Origin: Halichondria panicea
Lineage: Eukaryota > Porifera > Demospongiae > Suberitida > Halichondriidae
Assembly: GCF_963675165.1 (NCBI RefSeq)
Contig: NC_087389.1
Coordinates: forward strand, 3,408,830 to 3,472,829
DNA: 64,000 bases
Direction of reading: 5' to 3'
Position numbers and translations under genes: made by a program. Positions 1 through 13,100 of this stretch are shown here, one piece after another (the stretch's first letter is position 1; each line of letters opens with the position of its first letter). The notes under the pieces are model-generated. The model was not told the origin of the DNA and did no database searches. It was given only the letters and a program-made list of their open reading frames with translations.

Positions 1-1171
1 AGCGCCACGTCAGCATCAGCATAATTTTTTAGGTCCTAAAATAAACGCCAACCGTTGCTGGAATTATTTTTTCTGGCCCTTTTTACTAGCTGTAGAACGT
101 AAGCACCACCATAATTTAGACGCCAGCTGGGCTGAACGCAAATTTTTTGTGTTCTAATTTAAAAGATGCACCACTCAGAAAATTAATTTTTTCTGGCGCT
201 CTTACATCAAATACGGTATACATGTAGATATTTACATGTAGATATTTACGATTCTTTTGTTGCGAAGCGCTCAAAAATAGCAAACGTTTGATGCTCCAAA
301 ACATTCTAGTAATGCGGTATAAATTACCTAGGCAAGTGCTTCGTGCTGTGAATTAGGCCACCATTAATTATTCACGCTGTTTTTTGTTTTAGACTTCATA
401 ATAAAAGAGAAAAAGTATCGAATGTGTGCAGACGGTGCATCTCAAAGTAACGTGACTTTCTGTCTGAAACGCGTAATCAATAATGACAATCTGGCACTAA
501 CATTATTGCTGCCTCGAGGCAAGTGGTGGCTCCAGGCGCTCAGATTGATCAGTTACCAAACAGGAAGTCATGTTACATCTGATGCAAGAAAATGTTGTGG
601 ACTCTTGATTTCAACTGTTACGGTAAAATGCATTAAGAAGCCTTTTGTGTCGTAAGACATGGACTGGTCATTGTTACTCTAGGTAGATTGGCTGGCAGAA
701 TGTGCAAGGGTGTTAAGAAATGCAATACTAAATGTACCGTATTTATTCAATTCAAGGCAACACTTTAACGAAACCAGAGGGCGCTACATGTACATGTACT
801 TTTAGAAATCAGAAATTACCTAAGATGAAGGTGCCGCATAATTGGGGAGGGTCACCTTAAATTGAATAACATGGTACGTACGCTATAGCTTGTCTCAACC
901 TTGCAGTAAACGTTTAGATACTGGCATGCCTAAAACAGATTTCCATTCACTCACACTATGAACATGGATGTACATGTACGTAGCTCCTAGTAATTCACCT
1001 GCCATGGTTTAGCTTTATGGACGGAGGGTAAAAAAAACATGATGTGTATATTTAAAATATTATAGGCAAAACGCGAAAACGCGAAGAAAACATATCCCTG
1101 CCAATCCTGTTTAATCTATGCTCCAATCCTATGTTACGTGCATAATTCTACATCATAATTGTATGTCATAG
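1..1171. other. 5' flank of AK9, no confident exon
   Basis: No protein-coding exon could be supported here. The AK9 reading frame requires an upstream exon with a start codon ending in phase 0 before 1172. One formal candidate is ATG at 958 followed by a donor after 975, but it has no similarity support. The stretch around 370-480 resembles part of 16270-16370, including the shared words ATAAAAGAG and GTATCGAATGT, so it is probably a dispersed repeat. A small inverted-repeat element lies at 733-874. Confidence 0.5.
733..874. repeat. Small MITE-like element, TTATTCAATT family
   Basis: The left end reads GTACCGTATTTATTCAATTC. The right end, read on the minus strand, gives GTACCATGTTATTCAATTTA. 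These are imperfect terminal inverted repeats about 140 bp apart. The same core, TTATT[CT]GATTTAAGGCGA, ends the element at 2618-2903, so the two belong to one family. Confidence 0.5.
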
Positions 1172-4100
1172 GGAGAATTGGACATTCTTTCAAGAAAGCC
1201 TGTGTGCTTTCTTATAGTCGGAAAACCTGTGAGTTGAATGTGTGTATAGTGATTATTTTGTAATGTGTGTATATATAGTGATTATTTTGTAATGTGTGTA
1301 TAGTGATTATTTTGTAATCTGTACACACATTTGGAAATGTCAGACACTCATTCTGTATACCGTAAATCACAATTAAGAGGCTAGCTAGAGATAGAAAAAT
1401 TATATTGTCTAGGTATTTGGAAGGTCAGTCACTCTACTATATAGCCTCGATTCCAGGCCGCATGTGAACATATTTATTTTCAAGCGGCCTGGAAACCGAA
1501 CGTTGGTCAGCTGATACAAAATACGAATTTTAGAATTGAGGTTAGGTGAATGATACGTTTTACAATTAAGGCTTTTGTCTTTTAGAGGTGCATATATACA
1601 CTGTATATTATTTTGGAGGGCCACATAATTTATATGTTAATTCATGTATTTGTCATTTGTAGGGCACAGGAAAAACCACTTTAGCAAGAAATTTGTCTTC
1701 CATTTGGAAATGTCATCATGTAGATGGTCTCACCACTATTGATGAGGCTATTCAACGAAAAACTGCTCTTGGTGAAGAAGTAGGTCATTTCAACACGTTG
1801 CTATAATTATTATTATTTAGCGTCTGCAGATAAAATAATGATTGCATGTTGTGTCTTTTCTTTTCTAGGCAGAACAGGTATTGAGAAGTGGTAAAGAGAT
1901 CAGTGGTAGCAAATTGATCCAATTGATTACTGAAAAGCTCCATTCCCCTGGTGTTGCCCATTACGGTAATGTTGATGCACTGCGGCAATTAGTGCTGAGG
2001 ATAATGTTGCCGTGTTGATATTTCCAGGTTACATTTTGGACTGTTTTCCAGTTACTGAGGAAATGAGCATTGAAGAACAACTTGCTTACATTCGCAGCTT
2101 GGAGTTGAATCCTGATGTTATCATTAACTTGAAGGTATGTACATCCTCTGATATACATAATTATACAGCACCTGAGAAGGTTGGATGTGCATCATCGTTC
2201 CTAACGTTATTTGCTCGTGTTACCTGACAAAAGTTATGGCTACAACCTCTGGTATTACTGTGCTTATTACCTGACTAGCTATGTACGTCTGTTGTCTGGT
2301 TGGACAAGGACTATATTAGAGTAGAGTATAGTTCGTGTAGCTTGCACTGGCTGGCAAGGATGTACATGTAGTAAACACTCTATGCATTGATAATTCATCA
2401 AAATGGAGGGGATCACTGGGGATCGCATTGGTTAATGAAAGCCTTATATTCAATGTTGCCAGAGAGTCACATAGATTTTGCCTTCAGTCTCCAATGACCG
2501 TGCAACACCAGCTAGAACTTAACATAGTAGCTGTCATACGCAGCTCAGCAAAAAGTACTGCACGTGATCGTGTCTTAACCTCCTCTGTATGGCAGAACAC
2601 TGTTCAGTGCTACCATACTTATTCGATTTAAGGCGATCTGCGACACCCTCGATCTTAGGCAATTTTCTGACCTCTAAAGTAGCGACTACTGCGTTGATAA
2701 ATATTTTTTCATGTCGAGTCCTAAATAGAGGACAAACAATAGCCTCGATTCGAGGCCGCTACTAATTTAAGCGGCCTGTAATCGAGGATAGTAGAGTAAC
2801 CATGCGACTCTCTAAATATGCGACACCAGGACTTCAACATAATTTTTTAACCTCCAAAAAAATCGACCTCTGGCTTCGTAAGTGTCGCCTTAAATCAAAT
2901 AAGTACTGTTACAGTAGTTCAGATACTTGTTACATGTACAAAATGTAAATAATTACATCTTTGCACTATGCATATTCAGGTCCCTGATCAGGACCTTGAA
3001 GTTCGTCGTACAGAGCAGCGAGTTGACCCGATTAGCAATAAAGTCCTTGTGTACTCTGTATACAATCCTGAGTCTAAGAATGTCCATAGCGAAGAGCAAA
3101 ATGACGATGAGCAAGTAGATGATTCACAAGATACCCCTGAGACAGATGAAAAGGACTTTTTTACTGAAGATCTGGTATAATGTTTTTCCCATAAAGTTGT
3201 ACATATTTATAATTACTGTTAGGTTAAGCTGGATAATGCTGACGAGCAATTAGTAACTGAAGCTCTCACAAAGCGGTTAGTGCAGAGAAGCATGGACTTG
3301 AAGTCCTCTGTGTGCCAGCACTTACAAGATTACAGGGAGAATGTTCTCACCAAGATTGAGGTGTGTTAGTCATAATTATACATTGTGCGCATTACATTAT
3401 GTGTGATACATTTTAAATGCCCCCTTATTGTGGTAGGACTTCATTATTTCACACAATCAACAATTTGTGATTGAATTGGATGCTAATCTGCCACCAAAGC
3501 AGCTCTTCCAGGTATGTTTTTAATCCAAGGCCCGTAGACAGCCACAGCTTATATTATAGTAGTCTGTTTGTTTGTCTGTCTGTGTATTTTGAGTTGGCTC
3601 ACCTGTATGCCATAGCGCTGCATTCACAGCATGGATAGCCTCAACACAACCAGTTATTAGTTATGCCTCGAGGCGTAGCCGCACGAGGGATACGGTAAAG
3701 CTGACTGTGTGTGTGTGTGTCTGTCTGTCTGTCTGTGTGTCTGTTCCTGCTGTAACTGCTCAACGGTTGCAATGCAACGAAAACTAACAGCTTCTATAGG
3801 CTTCTAGCCACGCTCTCTTGGATTTTGATTCGTTTAGCAAACTAAAGCTTCTTTCTCGAGTTATGGCTACTTTGACTCACATTGAAGGCTGTTGCAGTCT
3901 CTTCAGAATCTTTCATAGCATCATCTATTCACACAAACTTTCTATTCAACATAATTATGAGTTAGCCTTGCACTAAAGCGCTAGCTTTTTGTTAGCTACA
4001 TAGATGATTGTTTGAAACACGCCAATACACATGTGCAATACTGCCGTACATGTGCCCTGAGAAGACTCCAGGCGTTTTTTCTGACTTTACTGTGAGCCTA

Positions 4101-7100
4101 CTCCAGTCCAATGCATGTCAGGTGTCCTACTTGTCACTCCAGTCTTCTTTGCTGACTTTTGCTGTGATTTCAGTCCTGCATGTCTGACCATGCCATGCAC
4201 TACAGCTGTTTGCAAGGCCGTTTTCAAAGCCTTGTCGTAACATTATAATCTAACTTTCCTCTGTAAATTATATGCATGTACTACAGTCTGTTATCTTCAT
4301 TGCCCCTGTTTAGTCGCTCCTAGGTTTCCATGTTCATACATACATGAAAGGTGTACATATTACTACTGCTTTTTAGGCGGCCCCTAAAAATTGCATGGTT
4401 GGCTCCCGCCCTGTCTACATTGTACAATTTCCGGAGCAATGCGGGCGGGCGGGACAGAAAAGAAGTCATTAAAACAGGTGTTTGTATAGCATGCGCATGA
4501 ATAAAATGCAACGACAGTAGTCTTTTCTCAATAATCGTCCAGTAGTTTTCGAGTAGGAGCAATCTTATAATTATAGGGACTGCTGCCAAAATTTGTTGAT
4601 ATACTTCTCAATACTGCCATGTGGTTTTTTTCTTAATTGAGAACATTCATTTAGATTTTGGCAAAATTGCATGTGGGCAGTGGGCTGGAACCAACTATGC
4701 AATACTCTGTAGGGGCCTTCCATTATGTAAATGCAGGAGTGCATATTCATGCACTCCTGGTCGATGTGACTGAACGTCCAAATAACCTGCAGAATACATG
4801 CAATTTTGTTGCAGTCTCTATTGATCAGACTGCACAGCATGGGTCTGTCCCGATGCCCTTCCCCACTGCACTTGGTAGATCCGAATGAGGGAGAAGAAGA
4901 AACTGAGGGTATTGACAACAACCAGTTCCTGCAGCAACTGTCTGGTATGACAAATGAGAGTGTCATAAGCTAGAATAAAATTGTTGGGAAGAATCTGCCT
5001 TGCCCCATTGTAGGGGGTTTGGAGGGAAACTTGAGATTTCTGATGACTTATGAGATACATACCGTATATCTTCTAATTTATAGGACACTTCTAATTACCC
5101 CAGACACTCTTTTGGGCAATTTGTGTTCTAATACAACGGACACTCCAGTGCTTTAATATTACTAAATATTCTGACAATTAATACCTTGTTACATTCATAG
5201 ACGGCAAATAAGACTTATAGAGTGCTGCAATTAGATAGCTTTGAGTAGCTAGTTTTAGATAGCTGCAACTATTCAGTCGCACACTGTTCTATTAAATCTA
5301 GCTAGCTCGCATGCAGCTGCTTATTATTCCAGACACTTCGCATGCTCTATAAAATCTACACCCGGACAATTTCCATCTTTTTGTTGTCCGATAAATTAGA
5401 AGATATACGGTATAGTCATTAGTGAATTGTTTGTTTTGGGGTAGGCTACCGCTAGTATAAAATTTATGAATGTTCGATCTCCACACAGAAATGAACAATA
5501 TTCTTTCAAAGTTTCGCTGGCGTCGCTCAAAGTGGGGCAGGTATTGTCCTGTTGAGCTATCTCAAGGGAACTTGGTTCCTGGTAAAATGGAGTTTGCTGT
5601 CGGGTTAGTGAAGTGTATCTGTACATGCAGCAATACATACGTATTGTACCTATAGTGATACATTTGTATATTCATATACATGTACACTGTACATGCAACA
5701 TGTGCATGTACAGTGTACGTATTAATTGCCCTTCGGGCGTTATTACCTCTTTATTAAATTGTGTAGTGTCAGTGTCTCTATTGCAAAGTAACATACATTT
5801 TATAAATATAGGTTTATGGACAAGATGTACAGTTTGTCTTCTGAAGAAGCTCTCAATGACTTTGTATCTGCTCCGAGAGATTTTCTACTTCCCCCCAACC
5901 CCAAAATTCCTTGCAAAGTTTGTATAGTGGGACCACCTCTTTCTGGGAAATCAACACTAGTAAAGAGTATTGCGGACAAGTATGATGCGATGGTGAGTAT
6001 ACAATGTACGTATGATTATACAGTCATGTATATAAGATTTGTGTACATGTACGTTTACCTACATTGTGTAAGTATGGTATGCGCCCTAAGTACTAATTTT
6101 CCTTGCCTATAATCATTCTTTCTCAACAAAGGTTATTGTAATGTCCGATTTCTTGGAGCCACTGTTGGTGAGAGCTCGAGAAGCTGCAGTGGAGGAAGCA
6201 AAAGTAGAGGCTGAAAATTCAGCCATTAACACCATATCAAAACAACTAGCAGCACAACAAGCTCATCAAGGTACGTAAGTATTTGTACCAACATGTTGTA
6301 CAGTTTTAGTGTACGCTAGATCCATGTATAGTATAGCGTGTCCTGCTGCTAGAAATTGCATCTATCAATTCTGAATTCGGTACCAACAGGTGGGCAGATG
6401 CCTGAGGTAACTGCTGAAAACCCTGATGTAGTTATGGCTGTACGTGTGGCTATAGAGAAAGCTCAAAACACTCCACGAGAGTACACCCAAGATATGTATA
6501 TGGAGGCACTGAGAGAAGGGATAGTTAAGGCAGAGGAGAAACTAAGGCATCACAACCCTTCTGGACCAAGGTATTATGTTTGTTCTGGACATTCTGGTAT
6601 TCACTGGAATTCGCTCATTTTCATTAATTTTTCATTGGTGCTATGGATCTAGCAACGTTACATCATTTGTATCCTATCCTCAAGCTTACCGGAAACTATA
6701 GCTAATTCATAGTTCCCTGCTACATTTGTAAACCTCAATAGATACATGTACATTTGTACATGTACTACCAGTACTGTATCCTCAAGACCATACTGTTTCA
6801 CAAGGCCATGATGATGTCAATTTCTGGCCACATTGTAATTTACAGTAGACTCTCGCTAATTCGGCTCTCTAAATCACGGTCACCTCAAATTACCGGCTGT
6901 TTCATTTGGCACGGATTGCTGCAGTTGTAGCTAGATCATTGCTGCACAAAACTCGCCCGAAATGCGGCTACCTCGCTACAAATGTATTCCGTATACTGGT
7001 TAGTGCTGGCTGCCCCAAACCATATTTTTTACACGGCCGGATATATATGACGTAAGGGTAGATATAGGCTAGCCTCGTTCCCAGGCTCTCCTTTTTTCTG

Positions 7101-10100
7101 TTCTTTGTCACAATCGTTCAATAAGATAAAATACGGTATTAACTGGAGGAATAAAGAGGTAAAGTTAAGAAAAAGAGTGACTGGATTAACGAGAGTCTAC
7201 TATTACTTCTTTCGCGTCTATCTTTAGTGCCTCCCATCATCTCCAGTTCATTTATATTGAGAGAACAGAAAAGACCAAGAATAAGTAAAGCCTGGGGACG
7301 AGGCTAGATATAGGCAAATGAAAACCATTATGCCATTGGATTCAAGGTACTTACATATAGGAGCGCAAATTAGCCGTGGCCACTTTCTGAAATGCATGTA
7401 TGCATGGCCACAGCACTGCAACGCACTCTTCAAAGAGAACAAACTTTTGTTAACAATCTTTTAGTGGTTTTACAACATGACTTGCGACTGACACGCCCAA
7501 ATAAATCACTACCAGGCCTTTTTTACCTAGCACACATGATCGAGGTGCCTGGTGCATGGACATGCACTAGCTGTACCGTATATCGAATGGTTGAAATGTT
7601 CGTATTAAATTTTTTCCGATTGTAGAGCGTCATCATGCAGTCACCATTCTGAGTTGTATTGAATATGAAATTAAACATGGTAATTCATACGAAAAATAAT
7701 TACCCGCTACCGTATAGCGGGTAATTTTCATTGGGTGCAAATTCATTATTTTCATGGGCAAGCTGACCTCAACTAACACATTTTACCCACGAAAAAACGT
7801 AAGCGTGGTTTGCCGGAACGCATGCAATCAGTGCACATAATGAAGCAAACGAAATTTTTACCACAAAAATCACCGCTGTTTGATTTTTTACCTCACGAAA
7901 ATTACCCCAATCATAAACATAATTTATTACCGATTATGTTTATCTTAACAGTAAATTGTTTATGGAATACGTATTCATTCGTTGTGCTTCATGCAGGTTT
8001 GGAGGCTGGGTAGTAGATGGATTTCCAGCAACAAGAGAAAATTGGGAATCCATGATTGAGAGCAATCTTCTTCCTGACTTTGTTCTTAGTATTGAAGACG
8101 AGCAGGCTCCTCAAGACTTCCTTCTGGCTAGATATGCGAAGATAAAGGGCCTGCCTGATCCTTCCACAATTAAAGCTCTGGCAAAGCCAAGTGAAGAGCA
8201 ACCTGTAAGCATACGATCATGTTAAAATCTGTAGATACATGTACCATGAGAAAGGCTTTGTTGATTGATACATGTACATGAAGATGTATTTCTGAATGAT
8301 TGAAATCAACTTTTACTCAGACACCAGTTTCTTTACCGCCTGAGCTAGCTCAGTGGCAGCAGCAAAGGAAGGAGTATGATAAACTGTGGGGACAACTCTC
8401 AGCTTCAATGAAAGGCTCTGCTATTGACCCACTCAGCATCAACTGTTCCTTATCGATTGAAGAGATGATGTCTTCTGCCATAACTCAGATAGAAGGTTTG
8501 TTTAACGACAATTGCTTACGGTCTCATTTGTTGCTGTTCCTATAGATGTATTTGTGTTCAAATCTGTCGAATACTCTGCTATGGAAGAGGATGCAGATGC
8601 TGACGATGATCCCATCTTGGGCCAAGGTTTGCAAAGTGTTTCAGCGCAGTAGGGCTATCATACATGTATACCATTTACTGTGCATCTAACAGCATACATA
8701 TGTTCGGACACTTCACCAGTACCAAGAGTGCCATTAGTTGTCTCCCACTGCAGGAGGCGAGGGGGATGAGGAGGTTGAGGAAAGTGAGGAAGAAATGCTC
8801 AAAAAGAAGCCCTGGGGAGACACTCGTCACTTCTGTCCAGTTGCCCTAGCCGAAAAAGGAGTACTCTGGCCTGGAAGTCAGGACTATGCTCTTAGGTAAA
8901 TAATTTTGGGGAGCTGGGAGGGTTTTGCGCTTGTACTCTTGCCTCCCCCCATAAAGCTTGGTTGTCGAGTGATAGCTTGTTTACTTACATCATCTCAACC
9001 CAGACCCAAAAATAGAGTCAGGCCAATTTCACCGTACATATTTAAGTGGTGACCACACCACAATTATAATGGTGCTCTAGGTACATGTAGCTGATAACTA
9101 ATTTATTAAACATGGCGCTTCTACAATGTATTATAGTGGTGCTATAATTAAAAAATACTTGTGAGATTTTACCCCCTAGTGCCTGCGAGACTATATAAAC
9201 ACTGTAGACTGTTGCGGTGTCTTCAGAATTGTGTGTAGCAAAATCTATTCAACAAAGCCAACTTACAGCGCTAGCTATTTTAATTTGGCTACAAGAGTGA
9301 AAAAAGGTGCACTTCCGGCCTCTTAAATTTAACGTTGACAGAAAATGCAACTAACTTCACTTTTTTCTTTCAACATCATCTGAGCCACCAGCTGCTTCTG
9401 GGATACTTTCTGCAATACTGGAAAATTTTAAAAACACCGATTGTTCAAAATAGCTTATTCGGTCATTTTTGCCAATTTAATCACTGAACCTTGATGAGTG
9501 CTAGAAATGCATCCATTCTTTTTGTTGATGTCACAACATGCGCATCTATACTCAACCAGATCCTGGCTGAATCCCATTTCTTTTTACATGAGGTCCTGGT
9601 AGCTAGCTAGGCCACAAAACACTACCACAACGCTACCATATACGCGACTCTTCCACAAAGCAACTCTTCGTCCCTAACACTCTAACATTCCCCAAAGCTT
9701 CAAGCGATGCTTGAACACTCGTTAATTCAGTATTTACTGTGCAAATATTTTTTATTAATGCATTGGATGTACACTGTAGGTATCGGGAGAAACTGTACTT
9801 TTTTAGCACTGAGGAAGCTAAAGATTTGTTTGCTGCTGATCCCATGAAGTTCCTAGCACAATCGGGAACAATAGCGGTACATGAATTTTAATTCAGCATG
9901 GTATTGTGATAATAATTCACGCTTCCAGACTCCTCCACTACGCTTGCTACTGCTTGGGCCAATAGCTTCTGGTAAAACCACAGTGGGACGTTGTGCTGCT
10001 AAACATCTTGGAATCTTTCATGTATCTTTCCAAGAATATCTTCAGGAAGAAATATTGTCAAAGATGAAAAAGCCTCCATTGATTGATGACGATGATTGGG

Positions 10101-13100
10101 AGCTTGCTGGGGAGCTTGCTGAAGAAAAGCAAGAGGATGAAGGTATAATTATGTATGGTGTACAGTGTATCTGTTATTGACTGGCACCAACTGCACTGGG
10201 GTTAGCTGTACATGTACATGTACATTTGTACATGTATGCATGTAAATTCAATTGGAGCTGCTATTTACTGTTTTGCTAACTTTTGTTGGACAGATGAGGA
10301 TGATTTGGATTATGACGTCCGTGTAAAGCTCAGTCAGGAAGAGAGTGAAATCAGAAGCCACTTGATACATAGGGAGCCACTGTCAGAGGAAATCATTGAG
10401 AAGCTAACTACACAGTTCTGGGAGAAAGAACCATATAAGTAAGTTATTATTATGTAGAACTGGAGTAAATTCGCACTGAAACCTAAACACTAGCTGTCGA
10501 TAATAGAAGGAGTAGAACTGGATACTACTGTCTGTGTATTATTATTACTAACATTCACATGCCTGCTGAGAAGTACAACACTTGAAGTTGCATTTTTTGT
10601 TTCGACTATGAAAGCGGCCTGGAATCGAGGCTACATCGAATTATGCAATTTCTATATGCTTGGGTTGACACAGGACTATGCTACACTATACGACTCTTTG
10701 CCGCTTACATGTACTTGTCGTACGCTTTTCGTGCTCCCTGGCCAATCCTAGCAGTTAGTACATGTATAGCACATATTTGATGTACGTGCATGTATACCTT
10801 GAGAAGGTGTTCTCTATTGATCAGGAGATTTTGCACCCTGTTCCAGCTGGAAGCTTCAAGTTTGTGAGGGCTTTCACTTACAAATATTCATCGCCATATG
10901 CAAACATGCACAGAAGCGTAAAAATCACAGGCCACTGTTTTCTAGCTACTAACTGATAATTTTTTCTGTTTCTGTCAGGACGAATACACAAGCGCTTTAC
11001 TGTACACCATACATAGCGGGTAATTTCGTTGGTGCCCAAATTTTGCATGAACTACCTACTATGCGAAATAGTGTGCATGTACAATGTAACATGCATGTAA
11101 CCCACATGTTACACAATTAGTTTTCACAACATGCATGTTGACATACATGTACATAATTATTACAATAAAGGTTTTTCACAACATGCAGGTTGTCTTTACA
11201 AATTGTGTTCACACACTAATGAACATGCAGAATACACTATAAAGTGATAGTACGCAAATACACACCCTACATGTAGGTATATCTATGGTACAACCATTAC
11301 ATCTACATTAATTTTATGTAGGTCCACTGGATTTATTCTCGAAGGATTTCCCACTAATCCAGATGATTTGAGATTTCTTGCATCGAAAGGACTGTTTACT
11401 GACTGTGCTGTTGTACTGCAGGTGCGAACATTAGCCATGGGTGTACATTCATTGGTGTACTCAACAATGATTACCAGTAAGTGGTTTATGTTATTTCAGG
11501 TCGAAGAAAAGGAGATGGTGAATCGTTTGCTGCCAAACAAAATGGGTATATGGTATCGAAAGAAGCAGAAGAGGCTTCAAAAGAAAGCTGAGGAGAATGC
11601 TAAAAAAATAGAAGAATGGGTAAGGCCATTATGGTGTTCGATTGTCAATACTCATCCTGTAACGAATGTATTATATTCCCCCTTGATACCGTAAATGCTT
11701 GTCTAATTGTGTGTAGGAAGCAGACAAGGCTCTGCGTAAAGCAGATCTCAAAGCTGAGTATGAAAAAAATGTTGCCACCAGAAAAGCTGAAAAGTCGGAT
11801 GAAGATGAAGACGGTATGATACAATCACACTACAATTGGGATTATTACAATTGCGATTGTACAGATGAGGATGAGGAAGCTATTGATGAGGATTTGACCG
11901 AGTATGAGGAGGGTGTGGCTGAGATTGATCAGGAGGAGTTCCCTGATGATGAGGAGGAGGAGGAGGAGGAGGAAGAGGAAGATGCTAGACACAGGCTGAA
12001 GACAAACATCATTGAGAAGTATGACGAGCAGACAGAGTCCATCTTGAACATTCAGGTATTGCATAACATCAATGCTTATGTATAGTGTGGTGGGACTCGC
12101 ATGCTACGTTAAATAGTGTCCCGCTGTAGTCGATTTATTCAGGATGTCCATTAGAACAGTTACATGTAACTGAAACAGAGTCTGGCATTCATTTCCTGCG
12201 TCTATTCTGCAGTTATACAATTACAGCTATCAGAGTTTTACATGTACATGTATGTGTATTCCTTTGCAGGATGTCCTCACTGAGTTACAGATCCCTTGCC
12301 ATATGATCAATGCTGGTCGTAGGATTCCCGTAGTCCAATATTCCTTTTCTAAAGCTATTTGTCCTTATACTGCTGAAAGACAAGGCCTGCTTTCCAAATG
12401 CACTAGTATTGATGGGAACATGGCCAAGAAGTTGCTCGATCAAGGCTACAAACAGCTTAGCAAGTTTAAAATGTGGTGCCCTGTGAAGGTACGTTGTACA
12501 TGTCATGTACCTTCAATCACACATGTGATTTTTATATTGACAACAACAATCTTTATGATTTATCATCCTATTGACACCACCATCCATTTTTTCTGCTCGG
12601 CTAGGCAAATATTTCATTCATTTTTATATATATAATGTACATGCGCTCTATAACCATCACTATCCCATGTAGCTGTTTGATTCACCTGATGCTGTACTAC
12701 CACCGAATCAACACATGACCTCACAAATGTTCCCAGTTATACATCACAGTGCAATTTACTTCCTTTCATCTGCTGAAGCTAGAGATGTTTTCATTACTAA
12801 CCCTGAGAAGTTTTTAGCACAACCCATTCCCAAGAGCTCAGTTCCTGTGAGACTAGCAATAATTGGCCCTCCAAAATGTGGAAAATCTACAGGTTTGCAT
12901 GATACATATAATACTACAGGTATGTAGTTACCCTGTACTACGTATTTTTATAATAGTCGCTCGGAGATTTGCTGCGGAGTATGGTTGCGTGCGACTGTCC
13001 ATTGGTGAAGCACTCAGGATGTACATTGACATGTTTCCCAGGTCTAAACTGACAGAACTAATTGAATCTCACCTAAGGAGTGGACAAGTTGTGCCTGACG

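Noticed and set aside
958-975. Candidate first exon of AK9 (MNMDVH followed by gtacgt)
   Set aside because: The phase fits, but six residues without similarity cannot be supported; other upstream ATGs are equally possible.
6844-7203. Inverted GTAGACTCTCG ends as a separate MITE
   Set aside because: The right end lies inside the better-supported element 7070-7306 and the matching arms are short, so the boundaries are not reliable.
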